A stretch of DNA of 26,059 nucleotides from a virus, in IMG/VR virus record IMGVR_UViG_3300021963_000577, positions 1-26,059 of that record; one strand, 5' to 3'. Both the position numbers and the translations under genes were made by a program. Under the pieces are notes generated by a model. It ran no database searches. It had not been told where the DNA came from and was given only the letters and a program-made list of their open reading frames with translations. This document shows positions 1 through 8,016 of the stretch, piece by piece; the first letter of the stretch is position 1, and each line of letters starts with the position of its first letter.

Positions 1-76
1 CCAATACAGATGAAGTTACAAGTAGAGCTTCGTTTTCTTTTGTATAGTTTGCTAATGCAGATACATCAAATCCCAT
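1..76 (-). CDS. Major capsid protein, N-terminal fragment (runs off window)
   Basis: Only the first 25 codons are present; the gene continues beyond base 1. The peptide begins MGFDVSALANYTKENEALL, which resembles the N-terminus of major capsid proteins in Bacteroidota siphophages (M-x-FDVS-x-LA-x-Y). The ATG lies 12 nt after the stop of the scaffold-like gene, and the order protease, scaffold, capsid is the usual head-gene order. The product would be the HK97-fold shell subunit. The identification rests on a short N-terminus plus context, so it is probable rather than proven. Confidence 0.6.
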   Translation of the reverse strand, partial: MGFDVSALANYTKENEALLVTSSVL

Positions 77-88
77 TTTATTTTATTT

Positions 89-679
89 TTATTTGTTTAA
101 TAAAGCGTTTCTAAATTTTTCTAATCTTTCTAACTTCATATTATGAGTAGTAACATTAGAACCGAAGTTGTTTTTTGGTTGCGCAATAGGTTCAGCGTTA
201 GGTGTCTTAGTAAGTGCTTCTATTAACTCAGCTACTTGACTAAAACCATTCTTAACTTTTGCCTCTAATTGTGCTACTTGTGTTTTAAGATTTTCATTTT
301 CAGCTACTAAACTTGCGATTTCGTCAGCCATTTTCTCATCCATCTTTTTACCCATTTCAGCAGGAGTTTCCTCAGCTTCTTTTGCTTCTGCTTCTGGTGT
401 TTCAATAGATAAGATTTTTGCAGCTTCGTCTAATACGATTTTAGTGCCGTCTGCTAATTGGTGTTCGCCCATTGGTGCAGGACTTCCGTCTGCTAATGTA
501 ACCTCTCCACCGATAGCAAGTTCGCTAACCATAACCTTTGTACCATCCATAAGGCTATATTCTGCGAATGTAACAGGTACTTCTTCGATAGGTGCTTCAA
601 TAGGAGCAGGTGCTTCTACCGGTGGCATATCTTCGAACAAAGCCCTAATTTGCATAATTGCATCTTTTGCGTTCATCAT
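89..679 (-). CDS. Scaffold-like acidic coiled-coil protein
   Basis: A 196-aa acidic protein. Residues 20-40 are rich in Pro, Ala and Glu (APAPIEAPIEEVP). Residues 40-95 carry short DGT/DGSPAP-type beta repeats (MDGTKVMV, LADGSPAPMG, LADGTKIVLD). Residues 110-160 form a predicted coiled coil (IASLVAENENLKTQVAQLEA), and the C-terminus is basic (MKLERLEKFRNALLNK). Composition, size and position between an XkdF-type protease and the capsid gene fit an internal scaffolding protein that is lost during head maturation. No direct family motif was identified, so the role is inferred from architecture and synteny. The start is a double ATG (ATGATG). Confidence 0.5.
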   Translation of the reverse strand: MMNAKDAIMQIRALFEDMPPVEAPAPIEAPIEEVPVTFAEYSLMDGTKVMVSELAIGGEVTLADGSPAPMGEHQLADGTKIVLDEAAKILSIETPEAEAKEAEETPAEMGKKMDEKMADEIASLVAENENLKTQVAQLEAKVKNGFSQVAELIEALTKTPNAEPIAQPKNNFGSNVTTHNMKLERLEKFRNALLNK

Positions 680-688
680 TCTTTTTGT

Positions 689-725
689 TTAAATATTAAT
701 AAAAGATTTTGTTTATCATTTAACC
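689..725 (-). repeat. Two-part intergenic element, copy 1
   Basis: On the minus strand GGTTAAATGATAA (725-713) is followed after exactly 13 nt by TTAATATTTAA (699-689), just upstream of the scaffold-like gene. It overlaps the last codons and TGA stop of the protease gene. A second copy with the same spacing lies at 1305-1341. Confidence 0.6.
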
Positions 726-1300
726 CGTTGCAATATTTCCTTTATTGCATTCATAAGTTCTTGTTCTTTGCTTGGCTTAGTCTTGTAGGTAAATAATCCT
801 TCTACGCTAAACCCCTTAAATTTGCCTTCTTTTACATCGTTCCACACGTTTTCGTTATCTACTTTGAACGAGCCAAACCACGAGCCGTCAGGAGCATCTT
901 CAAAACCCTTCATCGGAAGTATGCCTCTGCTCTCGTCTGTAATAAAGCTTTCAAACATAGTAACACCCTCTACCTGTGCGTCAGGAGAATGCATCAAGTT
1001 TACGTTTGATTGGTAGCCTCTTTTGAAAAACTTTTGAGCAATCTTAAAAATAGTATCCTTAGAGAACACCACATAGTAATCGCCATAAGTAGCATCGCTG
1101 CGAAAAATAGGTACGTCAGCCAACATAAGAGGTCCAGAAATAATGCGCTTATCTTCGCTAACCACTTCAAAGCGTTGTTGGTTCTTAAAAGCATTCCAAT
1201 TCTTTTGTATAGCCGGTCTATCAACTAATGCAACGTAATCAACTTCTGCATCGTCGTTCATATCCTCGCTAATGTCTAATAAATAAACAGGTAAGTCCAT
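716..1300 (-). CDS. XkdF-like prohead serine protease
   Basis: A 194-aa protein resembling the XkdF family of putative phage serine proteases. It opens with a DYVALVDRPAI block (residues 21-31), which is typical of the family. A candidate catalytic His lies in NLMHSP (about residues 100-105) and a candidate Ser in KFKGFSVEGLF near the C-terminus. Such enzymes process scaffold and capsid during head maturation, and the scaffold-like and capsid genes follow immediately. The stop codon is embedded in the repeated GGTTAAATGATAA element. Family assignment is fairly secure; the catalytic residues are inferred by pattern. Confidence 0.7.
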   Translation of the reverse strand: MDLPVYLLDISEDMNDDAEVDYVALVDRPAIQKNWNAFKNQQRFEVVSEDKRIISGPLMLADVPIFRSDATYGDYYVVFSKDTIFKIAQKFFKRGYQSNVNLMHSPDAQVEGVTMFESFITDESRGILPMKGFEDAPDGSWFGSFKVDNENVWNDVKEGKFKGFSVEGLFTYKTKPSKEQELMNAIKEILQRVK

Positions 1301-1304
1301 ATTC

Positions 1305-1341
1305 TTAAATATTAAGTGTTTTAATTTGTTATCATTTAACC
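1305..1341 (-). repeat. Two-part intergenic element, copy 2
   Basis: GGTTAAATGATAA (1341-1329, minus strand), 13 nt, then TTAATATTTAA (1315-1305), ending 4 nt before the protease ATG. The spacing equals copy 1, but here the first half is read in another frame: the tape-measure gene stops at the TAA inside it, while copy 1 uses the TGA. The conservation is therefore at nucleotide level. Confidence 0.6.
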
Positions 1342-3150
1342 GAATCTTGCTCTCTGTTGTATAGCAGCAATTCTTTGTTGGTTACTCGTTACATCGTTCT
1401 CTACAACGTAAGCCCTAACGGCTTGGTTGCCTATTGCGTTGATTGTCTGGCTGCTTAGGTTTGTAGTCGCTGCTTGTGGTTGAGCCGGAGCAATAGGTGC
1501 TGCTGCTGATAAACTTGGTGAGCTTATATTACCTGCTGCGCTACTTGATGCTCCTGGAACTTTTGTTGCTATGATATTTTTAACTGCACTAAAACCTGTT
1601 GCTGCTGCAAGAGCAACGGCAGGAATAGCAGCCGGGAATCCTAATTTAACACCGGCAGTAATACCCTGATAAGTATTAATTAATGAAGCTGATATTGCAA
1701 GAGCTTTACCTGCTGCGGTTTCTCTTCCTAAAACATCGCTAAATGCCAATAAAGCATCTGCACTTTGTTGTGCCAATGCTATTTTTTGCTCAGATGTTAG
1801 TTTGTCTATTTTAAGTGACGCATCAGAGGCTTCTTGTTGCTTTTGAATACTTAATAAAGTAAAGTTAGTAGTTTTAGCTAGTAACTCTTTTTGAGCCTCA
1901 AATTGCTTATTGTTTGCTTCCTCTTGCTTTAACCTTTCTTGCTCGTCTAATGCTGCAATCTCTTTTTGTGTAATTATCTTAGCATTTACTAAGTCTTTCT
2001 TTCTCCTATCGTACTCAGATAACAAATCATCTGTAAACTTCTTTTCGTCTGCAAGTTGCTTTTCAAGTCTTGATGATTCTATTTCTGCTGCTTCGTCTGC
2101 TGCTGCTTTGTCAATAGCATTTATTTGTAATTGAATACCTGCTTTTTTATTCTTTAATTCTAATAATGATTTTTCAATAGCAGCTATCGATTCTTTACCT
2201 TTTTTCTCTGCTTCTACCGGGTCAAATACTAACCCTGCTATGCCACCAGAAAACTTCTCTTCTAATTTGAAATCTTTACCTAATACCTTTCCTACTTGGT
2301 CAACAGTAGATAAAATAAGTGATAATGGAGCAAATAAAAATCTAACAATGCCCTGCAATATTTCCTTGTTTCTTTTCTCAGCTTCTAACTGAGCTTTTAC
2401 AACTACCCTTTGTTGTATTAATTGCTGCTCAGTTGCTTTAATTACCTCATCAGTTTGTTTAATTTTAATTCCTAAAATCTCTTTTTCTGACTTGCCTTGC
2501 AGCTTCAAAATATTATCCTGGCTATCAATAGCTTGTAACTTCTCTTGTTGTGCTTTTAGATTCTTGTTTGTTTCCTCTGTAAGTTTCTTTTGTTCTACAC
2601 TTACTCCGCTTACTGCTGCTTTAATCTCATCCCAATAAGCAACTATTGCTCCTAATGCTAATACTAATAAACCAATCCCACTTGAACCGATTGCAGCTTT
2701 AATACCTTTGAAGGCATCAATAGCAACAGTTTTAACATTCTTAAACGCATCTCCTAAATCTCCTAATTGTTCAAGACCCTGCGATAATGCAAGAGCTGAC
2801 TGCACTTTTGCCAATGTCTTTTGCACATCTTCGCCTTCTGCACCAAGTAGACCCAATGCTCCTTGTACGGCAGCAAAGCCACCGGCTACTGAGCTAAGTG
2901 TTTGAGAAAAAGCCTTAAACTTAGTATCTGGGTTAAAGGCATCAATTAAGTTTTTAGAATCGCCAATAGCGTCTTTTAATTGCGATGCTCTCTTGGCTGC
3001 TTCTACTGCTTGTTCCGATGTAGCACCAAACTTTTCAGATAAAGCCTGTACTTCTGCCGTTGCTTGTCTTAACTGCGTTTTTAACGAGCCTAATGCTTGT
3101 TCTGTGTTGCCGCCTACTGTTATATTTATACCTACGTTCTCTTGTGCCAT
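1336..3150 (-). CDS. Tail tape measure protein
   Basis: A 604-aa protein with tape-measure architecture. The N-terminal 130 residues are a helical Ala/Gln-rich coiled coil (LKTQLRQATAEVQALSEKFG). A hydrophobic helix lies at about 158-173 (GIGLLVLALGAIVAYW) and another segment near 265-290 (VRFLFAPLSLILS). A long Lys/Glu/Gln coiled coil covers about 300-460, followed by an Ala/Gly-rich membrane-like C-terminal part (ITAGVKLGFPAAIPAVALAA). Such proteins set tail length and help DNA entry. At about 600 aa it implies a modest tail. The start overlaps the upstream stop in TAATG. Its position after the large tail proteins rather than just after the chaperone is unusual. Confidence 0.75.
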   Translation of the reverse strand: MAQENVGINITVGGNTEQALGSLKTQLRQATAEVQALSEKFGATSEQAVEAAKRASQLKDAIGDSKNLIDAFNPDTKFKAFSQTLSSVAGGFAAVQGALGLLGAEGEDVQKTLAKVQSALALSQGLEQLGDLGDAFKNVKTVAIDAFKGIKAAIGSSGIGLLVLALGAIVAYWDEIKAAVSGVSVEQKKLTEETNKNLKAQQEKLQAIDSQDNILKLQGKSEKEILGIKIKQTDEVIKATEQQLIQQRVVVKAQLEAEKRNKEILQGIVRFLFAPLSLILSTVDQVGKVLGKDFKLEEKFSGGIAGLVFDPVEAEKKGKESIAAIEKSLLELKNKKAGIQLQINAIDKAAADEAAEIESSRLEKQLADEKKFTDDLLSEYDRRKKDLVNAKIITQKEIAALDEQERLKQEEANNKQFEAQKELLAKTTNFTLLSIQKQQEASDASLKIDKLTSEQKIALAQQSADALLAFSDVLGRETAAGKALAISASLINTYQGITAGVKLGFPAAIPAVALAAATGFSAVKNIIATKVPGASSSAAGNISSPSLSAAAPIAPAQPQAATTNLSSQTINAIGNQAVRAYVVENDVTSNQQRIAAIQQRARFG

Positions 3151-5201
3151 TAGTATGATGTTTCTATTACTTTAAGAAATGATAGTTTAGTAGTGTTATA
3201 TTCCATAGGGTTAAAGTTCTCAACTTTATTAAGCCTAAATAATACCCCGTCTATAAATACATACTTACTAAAATCTAAGTTAAAAATGTCTATTATATCC
3301 AATAAGCCAAAGCACGTTAATAGTTTACTATCCTTGCTTGTTATCTCTGCAATATAAGGACTATGATAAGCGTTAAATATGTTTGTGCTTGGATATGTGT
3401 TAGGGCTAAATTGTATCTCTTTTGGTGCGCCAAAGTTAATATCGTTTGTAGGGTTAATTGGGTCATCTAAATGTCCGGCATAACCATAACTTGTATAGCT
3501 TCCTAAAACAGTTGTAGTGTTCATTATGTTCCAACTACTAACTTCTGTTATTTTTTTAACCTGCATAATTCTTATTATGCTATCCATTCTATCCTCTGCG
3601 TTATTAGTGTTTGACTTCTTATAGATTGCCGGAAATACTTTGTCTTGTCCTGTTGCTTGATATAAAGTAGATGCTGCAAATATAACTTCTAATGTGTCTG
3701 TTTCTTTTACAAAGTCAAACTCAGTATCGTAAATAAAATCTCCATAGCCTTCTGTGTACTTCTTGCGGTAGTTCTCGCCATAGAAATCATTATCAGCCTT
3801 AAACTTGTAGTTATAGTAACGAGCATTAATCTCACTCATTGGCTTAATACTAAAAGGCTTGGCTCTATCTATTTTGTTAGTCCAATCTTCTGCATTAGCC
3901 GATACCTCAGGATAGAAATCCACATACGGACTAATAACCAACTCCTTGTCGTTAAACTTATTCTCATAAACGTAAAGGTTAAACATCTTAACAATGCTCA
4001 AAAAGAAATCTCTTTGAAATATGCCTCTTGGTATTGTTTCGTTTATCTTAATATTTTCTCCTAAATTAATTTGCACTAATGTAGGCTTTGCGGTTGTGAT
4101 AGTTAAGTTACCTGTAAATATTTCAACCTCCATTAATGTACCTAGTATTTCAACTTGTATGTAATCTGTATTAACAAAAGTTATATTATCTACTGTAAAA
4201 TCACAATCAATAATTCTTCTAACACTTGCATCGAAATCTTGACTACCTATTGGAACTCCATTTTTCCTTAATATAACAGAAAAATTTGAGTTAGCAGGAT
4301 TGAATGAATTTACAAAACCGGTTAAAGTTACTCTTATACTTGTGCTGATACTAGAACCTGTATAAGTAAATACTTCTCCAAAGGCATCTGGTGTAAAGCT
4401 ACCTGCCGTTGTTATAGTATATCTGACATAAGGTTCGCTTGTTAAATTCATTGTCCTGTTATTAGCAGTAGCACTAAAACTTGTATTATTTGAAGCCGTT
4501 ATGTTTGTCTGGTTATGCGGTATAATCAAGCGGTTAAATAAAGCCGTATTAAAGAACGAGCAGTCGAATGTGTAATCTGTTCCGGCAAATATCTTTTGTA
4601 TATACTCCTTAACATATAAAGCCGGTCTAAAAGTTGTATATTGAAAGTCCTTTTTAGCTACCCCGTATGCTCCTGTACTAACGTTTCCGTAATCAATCAA
4701 AGGATAGTAATAACCAGAGCCACCGGCATTATCCCAACTAGAACTAATATTAGCCACGCTATAAGTATGGTTGTATGCGCTAAAATCTAAATCTTCTAAA
4801 CGCTTATTTCCTAACTGATTAATAAAGCCACCAAGTTCTCCTACTACGCTGCATTGGTATTCGATTGTTTCTTTGTCTATAACTATCTCTAATATTCTTA
4901 AAGTGCCTTTGAATATTTGCACTTTATCAATAAAGATTTTGCAGTTAGCTTGTTTAGTTACGTTGAAGTTATAGCCTACGTTTGGCAGCGTGTTGTCTGT
5001 GAAGTTAGCATTGTTTAGCTCAAAAATATAACCAAAGACAAGGTTATTGTTTGCCGTTCCTGGTATGCTAATTGTTTTGCTGTAAGAAGTATTGCGGCTA
5101 CCAAACTCACTTACATCGTCAATGGCATAAGTGAACTCGGTAGATATATCCTGCAATAAATCTATCTTCTGTTCTTCTATGTATATCTCTGTGCTAATCA
5201 T
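3150..5201 (-). CDS. Large tail/baseplate protein
   Basis: A 683-aa protein rich in beta-forming residues, Asn, Thr and Tyr, with no signal peptide or membrane helix. The N-terminus has the pattern FTYAIDDVSEFGSRNTSYSK followed by TISIPGT, which is recurrent in long tail-tip or baseplate proteins of Bacteroidota phages. The segment from about 390 onward (FFLSIVKMFNLYVYENKF) resembles the hub-like half of such proteins. The end couples to the tape-measure start by TAATG, and its own start overlaps the previous stop the same way. A distal-tail or hub role is inferred from context and composition only. Confidence 0.5.
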   Translation of the reverse strand: MISTEIYIEEQKIDLLQDISTEFTYAIDDVSEFGSRNTSYSKTISIPGTANNNLVFGYIFELNNANFTDNTLPNVGYNFNVTKQANCKIFIDKVQIFKGTLRILEIVIDKETIEYQCSVVGELGGFINQLGNKRLEDLDFSAYNHTYSVANISSSWDNAGGSGYYYPLIDYGNVSTGAYGVAKKDFQYTTFRPALYVKEYIQKIFAGTDYTFDCSFFNTALFNRLIIPHNQTNITASNNTSFSATANNRTMNLTSEPYVRYTITTAGSFTPDAFGEVFTYTGSSISTSIRVTLTGFVNSFNPANSNFSVILRKNGVPIGSQDFDASVRRIIDCDFTVDNITFVNTDYIQVEILGTLMEVEIFTGNLTITTAKPTLVQINLGENIKINETIPRGIFQRDFFLSIVKMFNLYVYENKFNDKELVISPYVDFYPEVSANAEDWTNKIDRAKPFSIKPMSEINARYYNYKFKADNDFYGENYRKKYTEGYGDFIYDTEFDFVKETDTLEVIFAASTLYQATGQDKVFPAIYKKSNTNNAEDRMDSIIRIMQVKKITEVSSWNIMNTTTVLGSYTSYGYAGHLDDPINPTNDINFGAPKEIQFSPNTYPSTNIFNAYHSPYIAEITSKDSKLLTCFGLLDIIDIFNLDFSKYVFIDGVLFRLNKVENFNPMEYNTTKLSFLKVIETSY

Positions 5202-6415
5202 TATCTGAATTGGCTTGTTAAGTATTTACCTACTTCTACCTCTATATCGAAGTTAAATAGTTTGTCTGCACTTTCTAACTTGTACTCGTAATTTGTTACA
5301 GTTATGGTAACAGGGAAGTATGCACCAAGAACCTCCATATATACAATAGGACTTGATACAAGCTGAGCCAACCACGCATAGTCCTGTTCACTAACCCAAT
5401 CAGAAGTAAGCCTATATTTATCTTTATGCTGAATAGCATAGTTGAAAGTCGTTTCGTTGTATCTGTTATATCCATCTATATTTGTCATTTGCCCACCTAC
5501 AAGCTGCCAATCGCTTCGCCTGTATGATGCTCTTTGATATTCGCTTGACCTTCTATTAACAAGAGCAAACTTCTTTGTATCCCATCCGCCTAATCTATTT
5601 AGGAACTCTAAATTAAATTGTTGGTATTTAGGATAACACTTTTGCCTTATCTTAATAACCCTAGTCTGTGCGCTACCTCTTTTTAAATAGAAGTTATAGC
5701 CGTATGTATCTTCATTAATAATCGTGCCAGAAGCAAATGCGTTAATATGTCCGGCTTGTAGGTTAAACATATTGAACTGACCGCTTAGAGTTATATTGCC
5801 CGATACTGTGTTAGTAACTACATCTCCTGCTCCTAGTACTTCTACCCAAGCAGAATAACCGCCTGTTGATATGCGAAGGAACGTTATGTAAAAGTTATCG
5901 CCATATTCTAACGTTATCTCGTCTGTATCTCTCTCGGTCAAAAAGTCATCTGTAAAGTTTTCCAATAATAAATTATCGTAATAGTCCGATAACACTAATG
6001 GGGTTTGGTTCTTTGTCAGGAACACATCGGCAAACAATGGCGGTACAAAGTTGTAAGCTGAGTAACTGCCGGATGCTAAGTTTGTAGTAGTTACACCGCT
6101 CACTTCTTCTCCTATTCTTACTTGGTAATCTACTTTAATCTTATCGTTTGAAGCTACAAGTATTGATGTACCTGAAGGCTCAAAGTAATTAGTAACAAAG
6201 CTGCGCACCATTGGAGATGCGTTAAACACCCCATAGCTACCTTCAGCACTTGGCGAAGGGAATACTTTTGATCTAATTACCTGGCTTCCGTTAATATAAA
6301 CGTCGTACACGAATTTAAAGTTAGTAGTTCCGCTATTGGTAGAACTTGATACGAACCACAGATTATCGTGCATAGACGAATATGGTGCAGGACTACTTGT
6401 TATTGTTATTGCCAT
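5201..6415 (-). CDS. Putative tail structural protein
   Basis: A 404-aa, Ser/Thr/Tyr/Asn-rich, beta-rich protein (MAITITSSPAPYSSMHDNLW at the start). It has no recognised catalytic motif, signal peptide or membrane helix. It sits between a tail-completion-like gene, which it overlaps by 23 nt, and the large tail protein, to which it is coupled by TAATG. A virion tail component is the simplest reading. The C-terminal part (YAWLAQLVSSPIVYMEVLGA) resembles a segment seen in paired Bacteroidota phage tail proteins. The specific role is unknown. Confidence 0.45.
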   Translation of the reverse strand: MAITITSSPAPYSSMHDNLWFVSSSTNSGTTNFKFVYDVYINGSQVIRSKVFPSPSAEGSYGVFNASPMVRSFVTNYFEPSGTSILVASNDKIKVDYQVRIGEEVSGVTTTNLASGSYSAYNFVPPLFADVFLTKNQTPLVLSDYYDNLLLENFTDDFLTERDTDEITLEYGDNFYITFLRISTGGYSAWVEVLGAGDVVTNTVSGNITLSGQFNMFNLQAGHINAFASGTIINEDTYGYNFYLKRGSAQTRVIKIRQKCYPKYQQFNLEFLNRLGGWDTKKFALVNRRSSEYQRASYRRSDWQLVGGQMTNIDGYNRYNETTFNYAIQHKDKYRLTSDWVSEQDYAWLAQLVSSPIVYMEVLGAYFPVTITVTNYEYKLESADKLFNFDIEVEVGKYLTSQFR

Positions 6416-7073
6416 TCTTACTCTCGTTAATTGTTTGCTTTATTTGTATTTGCACGTCGCCACCTATTGCGACTGCTAAATTTTGTATAAATTCTTTATT
6501 GAATACTTGTGCTACCGCTCTGTCAAAGTAATGGGTAGACGTAAGACCTTTTGTGTGTATGCTTCTCGCTATTACATAGGCTAATGACTTTTTAGTTTCA
6601 AGTGCCTTCCTTTCAGTTCCAAGCTTTGTGTATTTTTTAACCGATACCGACTTAAGCTTATTGTATCCAAGCCATTTTTCTATTGAGCTAACAGGTACGG
6701 CTTTTTTATTGCCTTTAAATGCGTAAGGAGTTTTGCTATCAGCCTTTATGTTTTTAGTACCCTTAACCCCTTTATTGACAAAGTCGTAGTATTTAGATGC
6801 CTCGCTTCCTGGTTCATAACCTAAACTTAAAACGTATCCCGTTCCGAATTTAGTAATTATAGGCAAAGCAGGTTCTGCCAATCTACCAGAACTTGTAATG
6901 TTATCTTGATCTAATATCTTAACAAGCGTATCGTTAAAGGCTTTACCATATAAAGCAAGGGTTTCCTCTACAATAGGAAGTTCGCCTTCTTTAACTTTTC
7001 CAAAGCCAGTTTCCCCTATGCTTTGTAAAAAGCCACTTCTTAATGCTTCTATTTGCGCCTTTGATATACTCAC
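6393..7073 (-). CDS. Putative tail-completion/terminator-like protein
   Basis: A 226-aa basic protein. The only reasonable start is GTG at 7073, because an in-frame TAG lies 24 nt upstream and no early ATG exists. The C-terminal third contains YVIARSIHTKGLTSTHYFDR, similar in style to the RSI-x(3)-G-I/L-x-x-THFF pattern of small Bacteroidota phage head-tail or tail-completion proteins of the HK97 gp10 type. The location between chaperone and tail proteins fits. It ends in an Asn-rich tail (NGNNNNK). Functional assignment is tentative. Confidence 0.35.
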   Translation of the reverse strand: MSISKAQIEALRSGFLQSIGETGFGKVKEGELPIVEETLALYGKAFNDTLVKILDQDNITSSGRLAEPALPIITKFGTGYVLSLGYEPGSEASKYYDFVNKGVKGTKNIKADSKTPYAFKGNKKAVPVSSIEKWLGYNKLKSVSVKKYTKLGTERKALETKKSLAYVIARSIHTKGLTSTHYFDRAVAQVFNKEFIQNLAVAIGGDVQIQIKQTINESKNGNNNNK

Positions 7074-7151
7074 GCAAATAAATATACCTAATGTCTAAAA
7101 ATAACTAACCCCACCAAAATTGGCAGGGCTTGTCTGGGGGTATGGGGGGTC
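7074..7151 (-). other. C-rich intergenic segment (possible hairpin)
   Basis: In mRNA sense this 78-nt gap contains CCCCCC, CCCCC and CCC tracts, unlike the AT-rich surroundings. ACCCC (7141-7137) can pair with GGGGT (7112-7108), and TTAGTTATTTTT follows, so a weak terminator is possible. The plus strand has matching G-tracts. No gene is visible here. Confidence 0.3.
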
Positions 7152-7316
7152 TTATTTAAGTTTCCTATGCTGCTCCTTATCGTAATCGGCTTTAGCCTTT
7201 AGGTAGGATAGGGTGTTTAAGAATTGGATTGTTGCAAGTTCATAGCTTTGGTCAACTGTGATATTTTCGTGGTCGGCAACAGATTTGGCACAATATTGCC
7301 ATCCAAACTGCTGCAT
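7152..7316 (-). CDS. Second-frame tail chaperone segment (T-like), start or frameshift uncertain
   Basis: The frame -1 to the preceding gene encodes a convincing domain: MQQFGWQYCAKSVADHENIT, then AYEL-like YELATIQFLNTLSYLKAKAD and a charged end (KEQHRKLK). If translated alone it would start at ATG 7316 (54 aa). If made by -1 frameshifting it would be the C-terminal extension of the 230-aa chaperone, as in the lambda G/GT arrangement. The -1 frame is open through a T9 tract at 7431-7423. The residues between the T9 tract and 7316 look less protein-like than the zero frame there, so the exact switch point is unresolved. Confidence 0.5.
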   Translation of the reverse strand: MQQFGWQYCAKSVADHENITVDQSYELATIQFLNTLSYLKAKADYDKEQHRKLK

Positions 7317-7909
7317 AAAATTTGAACCGCCTCTTGTGCTAATTCCGGTGTCATCCCCTTCGCCATCATCTCTTGAATCAAATAAGCCTGAGAAACTTCT
7401 ATCCAATTTCTGTATACTTGATAAAAAAAAACAACCGATTGATAAATATGCATAAAGTTAGAGGCTTGTAGGTCTGCTGCATAATCGCTATGCTTTGCTG
7501 CATCGTAGGTATCATCTACCCATCTGCCGTACCAAGTCCTGCGCTGAGGCATAACCATAGAGGCTGCTAACTTGTGCAGGTTACCAACTAAGTCGGTACT
7601 AAATACTTTGCTCTCTATGTATCTGGCTGCTTTAATCTGCTGCACATCATAAATAAATCTATAACGTTTGCCGTTTACTTCTGTATACCTGACCGGCTTA
7701 CCTTCTATCTTATCATCTAAAAAGCTGAGTGTAGCTCTAAGGTTATTGAACTGCTGAATAGTTAAGCTATCCACCTGAGTGTCTGTAAGGTTGTAAATTA
7801 TACCTACTAGCTTACTCTCTACATCTAAATTAGTCCAATCCTTCTCAGGCTTTGTAACTATTGGATAGATTTGTTGGTACTGCCATACTGTGATTTCGTT
7901 CCAAGTCAT
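7217..7909 (-). CDS. Putative tail assembly chaperone (G-like)
   Basis: A 230-aa protein just upstream of the tail structural genes. It starts MTWNEITVWQYQQIYPIV and is largely helical, with no signal or membrane segment. Residues to about 200 look like genuine coding sequence (for example DVQQIKAARYIESKVFSTDL and MAKGMTPELAQEAVQ). The last 30 residues overlap the better-looking -1 frame and may be a short alternative tail. Position and the paired overlapping frames suggest a tail chaperone that binds the tape measure during tail assembly. The assignment is by context, not by a recognised domain. Confidence 0.45.
   Translation of the reverse strand: MTWNEITVWQYQQIYPIVTKPEKDWTNLDVESKLVGIIYNLTDTQVDSLTIQQFNNLRATLSFLDDKIEGKPVRYTEVNGKRYRFIYDVQQIKAARYIESKVFSTDLVGNLHKLAASMVMPQRRTWYGRWVDDTYDAAKHSDYAADLQASNFMHIYQSVVFFYQVYRNWIEVSQAYLIQEMMAKGMTPELAQEAVQILCSSLDGNIVPNLLPTTKISQLTKAMNLQQSNS
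7424..7430 (-). promoter_or_regulatory. Candidate -1 slippery heptamer T TTT TTT
   Basis: Within GTT GTT TTT TTT TAT (codons 159-163 of the chaperone gene) the nine-T run provides a canonical X XXY YYZ heptamer in the correct phase. A shift after codon 162 would give a 252-aa product ending at 7152. Homopolymer runs are also sites of sequencing error and polymerase slippage. Confidence 0.35.
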
Positions 7910-8016
7910 TTTCTTAGTTTTAACATTATCTCATAAGCAAGATGCCCACCTATGTAGCATAACGCTGCCAAAGGTAAGCAAATTACAAAGAAGTATAATA
8001 TTTTTATTATTTTAAT
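7906..8016 (-). CDS. Small hydrophobic ORF with non-ATG start
   Basis: The gap before the chaperone gene holds an open frame. From a possible ATT at 8016 it encodes about 36 aa: a single membrane helix (ILYFFVICLPLAALCYIGG) followed by HLAYEIMLKLRK. It ends in a TGA that overlaps the chaperone ATG (ATGA), the same coupling used by confirmed neighbours. No ATG, GTG or TTG is available upstream, because an in-frame TAG lies within the previous gene. Either a rare ATT/ATA start is used or the frame is fortuitous. The function is unknown. Confidence 0.3.
   Translation of the reverse strand: MKIIKILYFFVICLPLAALCYIGGHLAYEIMLKLRK

Noticed and set aside
1000-1224. 74-aa minus-strand frame inside the protease gene
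   Set aside because: It overlaps the conserved XkdF-like frame completely and has a random hydrophobic composition.
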